Below are positions 1 through 7,751 of a DNA stretch of 52,137 bases, one piece after another. The notes beneath the pieces are model-generated. The model did not search any database. It was not told the DNA's origin and saw only the letters and a program-made list of their open reading frames with translations. Source of the stretch: JAFNAG01 sp050011535 (lineage in GTDB: Bacteria > Acidobacteriota > UBA6911); contig JBEKIX010000013.1 of NCBI GenBank assembly GCA_050011535.1, forward strand, positions 1-52,137, given 5' to 3'. The first letter of the stretch is position 1. Each line of letters opens with the position of its first letter. Made by a program: the position numbers and the translations under genes.

Positions 1-442
1 GCACGTAGATCAGGCCTTTCTCGATCGCCAGTTGTTGCGAGTATGCGAAGGCGTCGTCCCATAACCTGCCGTGCTGGATGGCCTCGGCGCCGTACTCCCG
101 GACGGCTGCCACTTTGGAGGCATTGGCTCGCTCCGGCATCACCACCACGCCCGGGATGCCCTCGTGGGCCGCAACATAGGCGACCGCCTGCCCCATGTTC
201 CCTGCCGACGCCGTAATGATTCCCCGTCTTGCCTCGCCTCTCGGCAGGTGGCGCACTTTGTTGAAAGCGCCGCGGGGCTTGAAGGAGCCGGTCTTTTGCA
301 GGTTCTCCGCCTTGAGATAGGCTGTGAGTCCGGTGCGCCGGCTTAACGAATTCGATGAAAACATCGGCGTACGATGCACCAGGCCTAGGATCGTGGCGCG
401 CGCTTCAGCCAGGTCTTCTTGAGAGATGCGGAGGTTCATCAT
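1..442 (-). CDS. ilvA: Threonine ammonia-lyase (threonine/serine dehydratase), N-terminal part, cut by window edge
   Basis: PLP enzyme that deaminates threonine to 2-oxobutanoate. It reads on the minus strand from a double ATG at 442/439 and is still open at base 1, so about 147 N-terminal residues are visible. The segment KTGSFKPRGAFNKV holds the Schiff-base lysine in the usual SFKxRGA context, and TASAGNMGQAVAY is the phosphate-cupping Asn-Gly-rich loop of fold-type II PLP enzymes. It lies 51 bases downstream of aroF on the same strand and may share its transcript. The C-terminal regulatory ACT region, which would separate biosynthetic IlvA from catabolic TdcB, is outside the window. The family is clear; the symbol is a best guess. 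Confidence 0.85.
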   Translation of the reverse strand, partial: MMNLRISQEDLAEARATILGLVHRTPMFSSNSLSRRTGLTAYLKAENLQKTGSFKPRGAFNKVRHLPRGEARRGIITASAGNMGQAVAYVAAHEGIPGVVVMPERANASKVAAVREYGAEAIQHGRLWDDAFAYSQQLAIEKGLIYV

Positions 443-493
443 GGTTCCCTTTTAGAATGGAAGAGGGCGGCGTGAGTCAGGTGCCCTATCACC

Positions 494-1519
494 TCACGGT
501 AGTTCCACGCGGCGGCCGAGCACGGCGGCGATCTGGCTGATCTCTCCCATCAGCTCTCTCAGCTCAGCAGGCAAAATGGATTGATTTCCATCCGAAAGAG
601 CTTCTTCGGGTTTATGGTGCACCTCGACGATCAGGCCGTCGGCACCCACGGCGATGGCGGCACGGGAGAGCGGCAAAACCTTCTCTCGCCTCCCGGTCCC
701 ATGGCTGGGATCGGCGATGATCGGCAGATGGCTCAACCTCTGGACGGCGGGAATCACGCTCAAATCCAGCGTGTTGCGCGTGTGATCCACGAAGGTGCGT
801 ACGCCCCGTTCACACAGGATGACGTTGTAATTGCCCTCGGAGAGAATGTACTCCGCCGCCATCAGAAACTCATCCAACGTCGCTGAAATGCCGCGCTTGA
901 GGAGCACGGGGCGCGAGGATTTTCCAGCGCGCTTGAGGAGCGAAAAGTTCTGCATATTGCGCGCGCCAATCTGGATCACATCGCCATACTCTTCGACAAG
1001 CGCCAGCGTTTCGTGATCCACTGCTTCCGTGACGATCTTCAACCCGAATTCCGCGCGGACCTCGGCAAGAATCCTCAAACCTTCCTCGCCCAGTCCTTGG
1101 AAGCTGTACGGCGATGTGCGCGGCTTGTAGGCGCCGCCCCGGAACAGCCGAGCGCCGGCAGCGCGCACGGCGGCTGCAATCGTAAATGCCTGTTCATGGC
1201 TCTCTATTGCACATGGACCGGCGATCACCGCGATCTCCGGCCCTCCGATGCGTACGCCGTCTCCGAGATCGACAATCGTGGAGTCTTCCCTGAGTTCGCG
1301 GGCCACCAGTTTGTATGGCTTCGAAACCGGCACACACTCAACAACTCCAGGAAGAGCTTCCAGCGAAGTGGCCTCCACCGGCCCGCGGTTTCCCGTGATG
1401 CCGATGGCGGTTCGCATGGCGCCGGGGATAGGATGTGCCCGGTAGCCCATTTCCTCAATTTTGCGGCAGACCTCGCGGATTTCTTCCGAAGTTGCGTGCG
1501 CTTTCATCATTACCAGCAT
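494..1519 (-). CDS. aroF: 3-deoxy-7-phosphoheptulonate synthase (DAHP synthase)
   Basis: Condenses phosphoenolpyruvate and erythrose 4-phosphate in the first step of the shikimate pathway (cytoplasm). The 341-aa protein has an N-terminal ferredoxin-like domain of about 70 residues (starting MLVMMKAHATSEEI) followed by the TIM barrel with AVIAGPCAIES, FRGGAYKPRTSPYSFQG and ADPSHGTG, which hold the metal and substrate ligands. The extra N-terminal domain and overall size match the Thermotoga/Bacillus-like type I-beta enzymes, where that domain mediates feedback inhibition. The ATG at 1519 has an AAGGAGA Shine-Dalgarno about nine bases upstream. It is divergent from nadQ. Confidence 0.95.
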   Translation of the reverse strand: MLVMMKAHATSEEIREVCRKIEEMGYRAHPIPGAMRTAIGITGNRGPVEATSLEALPGVVECVPVSKPYKLVARELREDSTIVDLGDGVRIGGPEIAVIAGPCAIESHEQAFTIAAAVRAAGARLFRGGAYKPRTSPYSFQGLGEEGLRILAEVRAEFGLKIVTEAVDHETLALVEEYGDVIQIGARNMQNFSLLKRAGKSSRPVLLKRGISATLDEFLMAAEYILSEGNYNVILCERGVRTFVDHTRNTLDLSVIPAVQRLSHLPIIADPSHGTGRREKVLPLSRAAIAVGADGLIVEVHHKPEEALSDGNQSILPAELRELMGEISQIAAVLGRRVELP

Positions 1520-1592
1520 GGCTTCTGTTTCTCCTTGAGTGACTGCTTAGTGTAGTTGAGCCGCGCGGCACAAACAAGATCGACGCCATTCC

Positions 1593-2654
1593 ATGCCGGG
1601 AGCAACTCAAGCCCGTAGCTTTTTGGGGTTCGAAAGACATACACTAGCCCCGGAGGACTGCGATTTGGCCCGGGAAGTGGCGATAGGTCTCAATGCGGTG
1701 ATTACCGCCGTGACAGAGGAAGTGCCGAGATTCCTGGCAGTGAAGGCGGCCGGGAACAAGCCGGCCGTTCCATTTGATGCTTTGCCTCTCGGCACCTTCG
1801 ACCCGGCGCGCGACCGCACCCTGGAACTGGGACTGCGGCGGTGGGTGCGCGAAAAGACGGGCATCGACATCGGATATGTCGAGCAACTCTACACATTCGG
1901 AAACCGCAATCGCGATCCGGATGAGAGTCGCGGCGGGCCGCGCGTCATTTCCATCGCCTACCTGGCGCTCGTGCGTGAAGTCCCGCTCGCGGGCGGCGAG
2001 CAAGCCGTGTGGCGGGATTGGTATCGATACTTTCCATGGGAAGATTGGCGCGCCGGACGCCCCACGGTGATCGACAGAAAAATCGCTCCGGCTCTCGACC
2101 GGTGGATTCGAGCCGTTGCGGCCGAAGAATCGCGCAGGGAGAGACGGGAGCGTTGTGACATCTATTTTGGCCTCCATGGTGCGCCCTGGGTGGCCGAGCG
2201 CGTCCTGGACCGCTACGAGCTGATTTATGAAATCGGACTGGCCGGCGAGGCCGCGCGCGATGGAAAAATCTCGGGTACCCACGCCCATGACGCGTCCCAC
2301 CGCAGCCGGAGGGAAACTCTCGGACAACCCATGGCCTTCGACCACCGCCGCATCCTGGCCACGGCCCTTGGACGACTGCGCGGCAAACTTAAGTACCGCC
2401 CAGTCGTCTTCGAACTGCTGCCCGACACCTTTACACTGCTCCAGCTTCAGCGGGTCGTAGAAGCCCTGGTTGGCATGGGTCTGCATAAGCAGAATCTGCG
2501 GCGCCTCGTGGAATCCGGCGGACTGGTGGAGGGCACCGGATGCGTGGATATCCGGACCGGCGGCAGACCGGCCGAACTCTTCCGATTTCGCCGCGACGTG
2601 CTGCGGGAGCGTCCCGCGCCCGGCGTCGGCATCTCGGGCCTGCTGCACGGGTGA
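1593..2654 (+). CDS. nadQ: NadQ-like NAD-biosynthesis regulator (COG4111-type: Nudix-like domain plus C-terminal winged helix)
   Basis: Predicted transcriptional regulator of NAD synthesis. Residues about 25-190 form a Nudix-like domain (VAIGLNAVITAVTEE; PLGTFDPARDRTLELGLRRW; YVEQLYTFGNRNRD) whose catalytic Nudix box is degenerate, suggesting ligand sensing rather than hydrolysis. Residues about 240-345 look like a winged helix (FELLPDTFTLLQLQRVVEAL ... LVESGGLVEGTG). The sequence resembles the COG4111 family named NadQ, a regulator of nad genes in alphaproteobacteria, and here it lies directly before nadA-nadC. No strong Shine-Dalgarno is visible before ATG 1593, so the start is uncertain. 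NrtR is a related Nudix/wHTH alternative. Confidence 0.75.
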   Translation: MPGATQARSFLGFERHTLAPEDCDLAREVAIGLNAVITAVTEEVPRFLAVKAAGNKPAVPFDALPLGTFDPARDRTLELGLRRWVREKTGIDIGYVEQLYTFGNRNRDPDESRGGPRVISIAYLALVREVPLAGGEQAVWRDWYRYFPWEDWRAGRPTVIDRKIAPALDRWIRAVAAEESRRERRERCDIYFGLHGAPWVAERVLDRYELIYEIGLAGEAARDGKISGTHAHDASHRSRRETLGQPMAFDHRRILATALGRLRGKLKYRPVVFELLPDTFTLLQLQRVVEALVGMGLHKQNLRRLVESGGLVEGTGCVDIRTGGRPAELFRFRRDVLRERPAPGVGISGLLHG

Positions 2655-2673
2655 TTCCGCCATTGACAGGAGA

Positions 2674-2692
2674 TATACTCAAGCCTAGTATA
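2674..2692. promoter_or_regulatory. Candidate NadQ operator 1 (19-bp inverted repeat)
   Basis: TATACT-N7-AGTATA, perfect in the six outer bases of each arm, upstream of the predicted nadA -35. It has the same arm sequence and spacing as the palindrome at 2733-2751, 59 bp away centre to centre. That match is the main reason to read the pair as an operator. Confidence 0.6.
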
Positions 2693-2707
2693 AGTGCGTC
2701 GGTCCGT

Positions 2708-2736
2708 TTGGACCCGTTTTTTGGCACCTATATATG
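2708..2736 (+). promoter_or_regulatory. Candidate sigma-70-type promoter of nadA-nadC
   Basis: TTGGAC at 2708-2713, a 17-base spacer, and TATATG at 2731-2736 give a predicted start near 2743. The second palindrome overlaps the -10 and the start, as expected for repression. The -35 is only moderately good. Confidence 0.4.
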
Positions 2737-2751
2737 CTCATCATGAGTATA
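2733..2751. promoter_or_regulatory. Candidate NadQ operator 2 (19-bp inverted repeat)
   Basis: TATGCTCATCATGAGTATA is palindromic at eight of nine positions per arm (consensus arm TATACTCAT). It shares the TATnCT-N7-AGTATA frame of 2674-2692, overlaps the predicted -10 and lies 15 bp before the nadA ATG. Confidence 0.62.
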
Positions 2752-2765
2752 AGAGAGAAACAGTT

Positions 2766-3806
2766 ATGAACGCAAGAAGCACAGACCAGGTCGTCGCGCC
2801 GGAGGATCTGGCCTTCACTCCCGAGGTCGATCGCGAGACCGCCGCGATTTATGAGCGCCTGCGGAACGTAATTCCGGAGATCGAGTGGCCTGTCCACGCC
2901 CCTTATATTGCCGCCATCCGAAGGCTCAAGGTTGAACGCAACGCCGTCATCCTGGCGCACAATTATCAGACTCCGGAGATCTTTCATGGCGTCGCCGACC
3001 TCACCGGGGATTCCCTGGCCCTCGCTCGGCAGGCGGCTCAATCGGAAGCCGAGAGAATCGTCGTGTGCGGAGTGCATTTCATGGCCGAGACGGCGAAGCT
3101 CCTGAACCCGGACAAGACCGTTTTGACTCCCGATCCGCAAGCCGGGTGTTCCCTCGCCGATGCTATTACCGCTGAGGATGTGCGCGAGCTGCGCAGGCGC
3201 TACCCGGGCGTACCCGTGGTGACTTACGTGAACACATCCGCGGCTGTGAAGGCCGAGTCCGATCTCTGCTGCACCTCTGCCAACGCTGTCGAGGCGGTCG
3301 AGTCCCTGGGTGTGGAGCAGGTAATCCTTCTGCCCGATGAGTACCTAGGCAGGTACGTCGCCAGCAAGACCCGGGTCCGGGTGATTGTTTGGCAAGGCCA
3401 CTGTGAGGTGCATGAGCGATTTACGGCCCGGGATCTGCGCGGCTATCGCGCGCACTACCCGGACATTGTCATCCTCGCGCACCCTGAATGCCCGCCCGAC
3501 GTGCTCGCGGAGGCGGATTTTGTCGGCTCCACAGCCGGCATGATTCATCACGTGGGTCTGCGGAGGCCGAAACGCGCGGTCATGGTCACCGAGTGTTCGA
3601 TGAGCGACAATGTGGCCGTGGAATTCCCGGAGATTCAGTTTATTCGACCCTGCAATCTGTGCCCGCACATGAAACGCATCACGCTTCCCAAGATTCTGAA
3701 TTCCCTGTTGAATGAAGAGCACGTGGTGGACATCGACGACGCCGTCGCACAGAGCGCCCGGCTCGCCGTTCAAAGAATGATCGATCTGCCCAAAGCGGTG
3801 AACTGA
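2766..3806 (+). CDS. nadA: Quinolinate synthase A
   Basis: [4Fe-4S] enzyme condensing iminoaspartate with dihydroxyacetone phosphate to quinolinate in de novo NAD synthesis. The 346-aa protein has ILAHNYQTPEI, CGVHFMAETAKLL, TYVNTSAAVKA, WQGHCEVHE and CNLCPHMKRITL. Candidate cluster cysteines are C101, C213 and C296 or C299. An upstream in-frame ATG at 2694 would run through the promoter and palindrome region, so ATG 2766, preceded by a purine-rich AGAGAG, is preferred. nadC follows one base after the stop. nadB (aspartate oxidase) is not in the window, so the iminoaspartate source must lie elsewhere or be an aspartate dehydrogenase. Confidence 0.95.
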   Translation: MNARSTDQVVAPEDLAFTPEVDRETAAIYERLRNVIPEIEWPVHAPYIAAIRRLKVERNAVILAHNYQTPEIFHGVADLTGDSLALARQAAQSEAERIVVCGVHFMAETAKLLNPDKTVLTPDPQAGCSLADAITAEDVRELRRRYPGVPVVTYVNTSAAVKAESDLCCTSANAVEAVESLGVEQVILLPDEYLGRYVASKTRVRVIVWQGHCEVHERFTARDLRGYRAHYPDIVILAHPECPPDVLAEADFVGSTAGMIHHVGLRRPKRAVMVTECSMSDNVAVEFPEIQFIRPCNLCPHMKRITLPKILNSLLNEEHVVDIDDAVAQSARLAVQRMIDLPKAVN

Positions 3807-3807
3807 T

Positions 3808-4680
3808 ATGAACAAGACTGTGCAAATGCTGCCGCCCCCTCATCCCTTTCTTTACGAGGACGCCGTGCGCCGAGCTCTTAGGGAAGATCTGGGCCGTGCC
3901 GGTGATCTCACCACGGACGCGATCGTTTCGACCGGCGAGGAGGCCGTTGCCACGATAGTTGCGCGTGCGGAGGGTCGGATCGCCGGCCTGGACGTCGCCC
4001 TATATGCATTTCGCTGCCTCGACGCGCACCTGGACGCCAACGTCCAGATCTCCGACGGCAGGGACGCGGAAGCCGGTGAGCGGTTGGCTGTGATCCACGG
4101 ATCGGCCCGCGCCGTTCTTTCGGCGGAAAGGACCGCATTAAACTTCCTTGGTCGCCTTTGCGGGGTGGCCACGGCAACACGCGGCGTCGTGGCCGCGGTG
4201 GCCCCTTACGGAGCAAAAGTCGTCTGCACGCGCAAGACCACTCCGGGCTTGCGGCTGCTCGAGAAGTACGCCGTGCGCGCCGGCGGCGGCGCCAATCATC
4301 GATTTGGCCTGGACGATGCGGTGCTGATCAAGGACAACCACCGCCTGATCGCGGGCGGGCTCACCGAAGCGGTGCGCCGCGTGCGCCGGCACATCGGGCA
4401 TATGGTCAAGGTTGAAGTCGAGGTGGACACACTCAGCGAGCTGGAAGAGGCGCTGCGTCTCGGCGTCGACGCCGTTCTCCTCGACAACATGCCGGTGGAA
4501 ACGCTGACGCAAGGCGTCCGCATGGCGAAGGGGAAAGCGCTCACCGAGGCTTCGGGAGGCATCACCCCGGAGAATGCCGCGGCCATCGCGGCGGCGGGAG
4601 TTGACCTGCTCTCGCTAGGGTGGATCACGCACAGCGCCCCTGCGCTGGACGTGTCTTTGGACCTGGCACTGAGGGTCTGA
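3808..4680 (+). CDS. nadC: Nicotinate-nucleotide pyrophosphorylase (quinolinate phosphoribosyltransferase)
   Basis: Converts quinolinate and PRPP to nicotinate mononucleotide with release of CO2, the step after NadA. The 290-aa length is normal. Visible motifs are the N-terminal REDLGRAGDLTTDAI, the CTRKTTPGLRLLEKYAV active-site segment with basic substrate-binding residues, GGGANHRFGLDDAVLIKDNH, and the barrel-end EASGGITPENA. It begins one base after the nadA stop (TGATATG), so the two are translationally coupled and very probably share the palindrome-controlled promoter. Confidence 0.96.
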   Translation: MNKTVQMLPPPHPFLYEDAVRRALREDLGRAGDLTTDAIVSTGEEAVATIVARAEGRIAGLDVALYAFRCLDAHLDANVQISDGRDAEAGERLAVIHGSARAVLSAERTALNFLGRLCGVATATRGVVAAVAPYGAKVVCTRKTTPGLRLLEKYAVRAGGGANHRFGLDDAVLIKDNHRLIAGGLTEAVRRVRRHIGHMVKVEVEVDTLSELEEALRLGVDAVLLDNMPVETLTQGVRMAKGKALTEASGGITPENAAAIAAAGVDLLSLGWITHSAPALDVSLDLALRV

Positions 4681-4753
4681 CCCCATTGCCGCCAAAGGTC
4701 CGGGGATCATTCAGATTCCGGAGTGGCCTTGGTCAAAAAGAACCCGGGCAATA

Positions 4754-4776
4754 CTTGGCGTGAGCTATACGCCAGG
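4754..4776. terminator. Hairpin between convergent nadC and polysaccharide-export gene
   Basis: An 8-bp stem with one G-U pair, CTTGGCGT/ACGCCAGG, and a 7-base loop, in the gap between two converging genes. No strong U-run follows on either side, so it is a structural candidate for a bidirectional terminator only. Confidence 0.35.
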
Positions 4777-4809
4777 ATCAAATTTCCTTTCGCGCGTGCC
4801 CGGAAATCC

Positions 4810-5454
4810 TCAGGGCACGATAACCATATCGCCGCTATCCAGAAGGATGTTCATACTCAGAGTTCGGCCATGGATGACCTCATCGTAGTTGAAGAAGCGC
4901 ACCCTGCCCTCTTTTTTTCTTATGATCTTGATACTCTTCCCGTGCGCAAGATCTGGAATCAGGCCACCGGCTTTGGCAATCAGTTCCAGCACCGTCATAG
5001 GCGCCGTTAAGGGGTACACTCCGGGCTTGCCAACGTTGCCGACAATGGTTACCTTCAAGCTCTCGATTCTGAGAACGGTCACGGTCACAGCCGGAGCAGT
5101 GAGAACCTCTTCAAGCTTGGTTGTGATCGCCTCCTCCAATTGCTTCGGAGTAAGCCCGTCCGCCTTGATGTCGCCAATCATCGGCAACGTGATCATGCCA
5201 TCGGGCCGAACTACGGCTTGCGCCACCGAATGATCCGGTTCCTTCCACACATTCACCGAGAGAATGTCTTCCAGGCCAATTACAAAATCATCGGGGACCT
5301 TGGGAAGAGCATCCTTCTGCGGGGTTGCGGTCTGAGGCGGCGCGGTTGCGGTCTGAGGCGGCGGGCTTACACTCTTCGCCGGAGGCTTTTGCTGGGCTGC
5401 GCCCGACACTGCAATCGCCAAAATCATGCATACGATCAATAGGGTCTGCTTCAT
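4810..5454 (-). CDS. Polysaccharide biosynthesis/export protein (Poly_export plus SLBB domain, Wza-like)
   Basis: Periplasmic or outer-membrane component of exopolysaccharide export. A signal peptide (MKQTLLIVCMILAIAVSGAA) is followed by a Pro/Gln/Thr-rich linker with repeated PPQTAT units (about 25-45), a Poly_export domain (FVIGLEDILSVNVWKEPDHS ... GDIKADGLTPKQLEEAI) and an SLBB domain (IVGNVGKPGVYPL ... MTVLELIAKAGGL). ATG 5454 with an AGGAAAGAG Shine-Dalgarno is preferred to an upstream in-frame ATG that would bury the signal peptide. At 214 aa it is shorter than Wza (about 380 aa) and has one SLBB, as in many non-enterobacterial members. No other polysaccharide genes are nearby. There is no lipobox, so its outer-membrane attachment is unclear. 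Confidence 0.85.
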   Translation of the reverse strand: MKQTLLIVCMILAIAVSGAAQQKPPAKSVSPPPQTATAPPQTATPQKDALPKVPDDFVIGLEDILSVNVWKEPDHSVAQAVVRPDGMITLPMIGDIKADGLTPKQLEEAITTKLEEVLTAPAVTVTVLRIESLKVTIVGNVGKPGVYPLTAPMTVLELIAKAGGLIPDLAHGKSIKIIRKKEGRVRFFNYDEVIHGRTLSMNILLDSGDMVIVP

Positions 5455-5684
5455 TTCTTTCTCTTTCCTGGACAAGGCAGTGAAATTCCGACGAAAGATC
5501 CTCCAACTTCCCATCGGCAATTCACCGGCTGGGGATCAGAAAAATCCTATTTCTTCAAATGCGCCGCATTCCGCGAAATGCTGGCCGGAATGCCGCGGCG
5601 CCATGGTATTCTCTTTCATTGTCTAATGTCCGGATACCATATTTCAATCCCCAAAGGCAGGGAGTTGCAGAAAGGGTGCCCACG

Positions 5685-6584
5685 GTGAAAAAAACCAAGT
5701 CCATCCAAAAGGCCGCGCCCCCCGGGAAAACCGGATCTTCGATCCTGAATTTCATCAAGGAACTGGCATTCATCTTCGGCGCCGTACTGATCATAAACAG
5801 CTTTGTGATGGCCTCATTCGAGGTGCCCACGGGTTCGATGGAAGACGCCGTGCTTATCGGCGACCGTGTGTTCGTGAACCGGTTCCTCTATGGGGGCTCG
5901 ACACCATACACGATCCCCCTCACCTCCATTCGCATACCTCACGTGCGTGTGCCTGGATTTCGCGGCGTGGCGCGTGGCGATGTCATCGTATTTGACTGGC
6001 CGGGCCCGCGCGACCAAGTGGAGAAGCCGACGCAGATGTGGTACTTGAAGCGCTGCATCGGCATGCCGGGCGATGAGATCCAGATCCAGAATCGAGTCGT
6101 CTATGTCAACGGCACGGTCTTTCCGGATCCACCTCATTCCAAGCACATTCGCGCGGCCACGATAGCTCCAGGCGTGATAAATCGCTATATCTTCCCGCGC
6201 GGTTCGAACTTCAACGAGGACAATTATGGGCCCATCGTCGTGCCTCGCAAAGGCATGAAGCTCAAGCTGAACGCCGCCAACTTTCCTGCGTGGGAGGTGT
6301 TCATCCGGCGCGAAGGGCATACGGCAGAGCTCCAGGGAGGAACCGTCCTGATTGATGGGGTCGAATCACAATCGTACGAGGTCAAACGGGATTACGTGTT
6401 TGCCATGGGAGACAACCGGGACAACAGCCTCGACAGCCGGTACTGGGGCTTTGTGCCGATCGAGGATGTGATCGGCACGCCTATGATCGTGTACTGGTCA
6501 TGGGATCCGACGATTCCGATCTATGACCTGATCGACAAGATAAGATCAATCGACCTTCGCCGGATCGGCACCATCGTCCGGTGA
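5685..6584 (+). CDS. lepB: Signal peptidase I
   Basis: Inner-membrane serine protease that removes signal peptides of exported proteins. The chosen GTG at 5685 has a GAAAGGG Shine-Dalgarno seven bases upstream and gives 299 aa; the open frame extends upstream without a convincing start. One N-terminal membrane segment (about 24-44) is followed by box B (VPTGSMEDAV, nucleophile S51), box D (YLKRCIGMPGD, general base K122) and box E (GDNRDNSLDSRYWG). Compared with short Gram-positive enzymes it carries an insertion of about 60 residues between boxes D and E (about 145-205). The Smr gene follows 21 bases later and may be cotranscribed. Confidence 0.95.
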   Translation: MKKTKSIQKAAPPGKTGSSILNFIKELAFIFGAVLIINSFVMASFEVPTGSMEDAVLIGDRVFVNRFLYGGSTPYTIPLTSIRIPHVRVPGFRGVARGDVIVFDWPGPRDQVEKPTQMWYLKRCIGMPGDEIQIQNRVVYVNGTVFPDPPHSKHIRAATIAPGVINRYIFPRGSNFNEDNYGPIVVPRKGMKLKLNAANFPAWEVFIRREGHTAELQGGTVLIDGVESQSYEVKRDYVFAMGDNRDNSLDSRYWGFVPIEDVIGTPMIVYWSWDPTIPIYDLIDKIRSIDLRRIGTIVR

Positions 6585-6605
6585 TGCCAGCGTGAGGGAG
6601 GTGGA

Positions 6606-6884
6606 TTGACGGACAAACCGGTTGAAGTGCCCATTGAAGACTGGATCGACCTGCACACCTTCCCGCCGCCTGAGATCAAAAGCCTGGTGGAGGAATACCT
6701 CTACCAGGCAGTCCTTCGAGGCTACAATCAGGTCCGCATCATCCACGGGCGCGGCATCGGCGTTCAGCGTGAAATCGTGCGAAAACTCCTCAGCCGGAAT
6801 CCGGCGGTGGCTGCTTTTGAGGACGCCCCGGATCGAGGTGCCACCGTGGTCTACCTCAAGCATCCAGGGTCTGTCACGGGATAA
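6606..6884 (+). CDS. Smr-domain protein (small MutS-related)
   Basis: A 92-aa stand-alone Smr domain: IDLHTFPPPEIKSLVEEYL gives the LDLHG-like motif, IIHGRGIGVQREIVRKLL the HGxG motif, and ATVVYLKH the final strand. Smr domains are nucleases or nucleic-acid binding modules found at the C-terminus of MutS2 and as free proteins. The start is TTG at 6606 behind a strong GGAGGT. The short N-terminus (DKPVEVPIEDW) resembles free Smr proteins rather than a fragment of MutS2. The specific role is unknown. Confidence 0.85.
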   Translation: MTDKPVEVPIEDWIDLHTFPPPEIKSLVEEYLYQAVLRGYNQVRIIHGRGIGVQREIVRKLLSRNPAVAAFEDAPDRGATVVYLKHPGSVTG

Positions 6885-7031
6885 CAGATCCCCAGGAGCC
6901 AGTCCGAGATCCGAAAAAGTGGTTCTGTTCGTGAAAAGTCCTGCCGAAAGAGTGTAGGGGGCGGCAAATGTGAGCTTACGGCTGCTCGAGGCGCGGACGC
7001 CCGGCAGCGATGCCCTGAGAAAGTCTCGAAC

Positions 7032-7751
7032 GTGGGAAAAGATTCGGTTTTGTGGGAAGGTTTGGATTTGACCGCGGCCATCCGCATCCTGGGACAGGCA
7101 GGCCTGCACGATCCCACCAACCTCGATCTGGAGCCAAGACTGCAGATTCAGGTGCTGATCGACGCGCTCTGTGATCTGTCCATGCACGACGGGCTTACCG
7201 GACTGGTCAATCCCACGTTTTTTCATGCGGCACTCGCCACGGAGTTGGACCGGAGCGCCCGCACAGGCCGCACCTGCGGCCTGCTCGTGATCGATGTCGA
7301 CCGGTTCAAACTGATCAACGACGGCCACGGTCACGATGCAGGAGATCGCGTCTTGAGGGCAGTTGCGGCACAGCTGAAAAGATCGCTCCGGAGCATGGAT
7401 ACCGCAGCGCGCGCAGGAGGCGACGAGTTTGCGGTGATCCTGCCGGAATGCACACCTGAAGATGCATTGACCGCGGCGACACGTATCCACGGGGGTATGA
7501 ATCCGCTGGCGATCTCAACTGGGGATCCCATCCCCTCAGTGACAACCAGCGCAGGCCTCGTCTGGACCGAACCTGGAGTGACCATCACCGCCAAAGTCCT
7601 TATGGCGCGCGCTGACGCGCAGCTCTATCACGCCAAGCGCGCCGGCAGGATGCGGCTATCGCACCCGGCGCTCGTCCACACGCGGGTATCCACCGCGGAG
7701 CACAGCGCGCTCATTGCGCGGCAACTCGAGGAGGATTCCCATGCCCAATGA
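7032..7751 (+). CDS. GGDEF-domain protein, probable diguanylate cyclase
   Basis: Predicted to make cyclic di-GMP from two GTP. The 239-aa soluble protein has about 60 N-terminal residues of unknown type, then DGLTGLVNPTFFHAAL, the metal-binding VIDVDRFKLINDGHGHDAGD, and an intact active site in ARAGGDEFAVILPE. No RxxD inhibitory site is visible directly before the A-site, and there is no transmembrane sensor. The GTG start at 7032 is the best in-frame choice but has only a weak Shine-Dalgarno. Its 3' end overlaps the next gene by 11 bases, so synthesis of the two is probably coupled. Confidence 0.85.
   Translation: MGKDSVLWEGLDLTAAIRILGQAGLHDPTNLDLEPRLQIQVLIDALCDLSMHDGLTGLVNPTFFHAALATELDRSARTGRTCGLLVIDVDRFKLINDGHGHDAGDRVLRAVAAQLKRSLRSMDTAARAGGDEFAVILPECTPEDALTAATRIHGGMNPLAISTGDPIPSVTTSAGLVWTEPGVTITAKVLMARADAQLYHAKRAGRMRLSHPALVHTRVSTAEHSALIARQLEEDSHAQ

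Noticed and set aside
1644..2663. 339-aa open frame on the minus strand over nadQ
   Set aside because: Exact antisense shadow of the NadQ-like protein; the plus frame has clear Nudix-like and winged-helix features.
6885..7031. Possible c-di-GMP riboswitch before the GGDEF gene
   Set aside because: The GC-rich leader has GAAA and paired segments but lacks the conserved GEMM core sequences.
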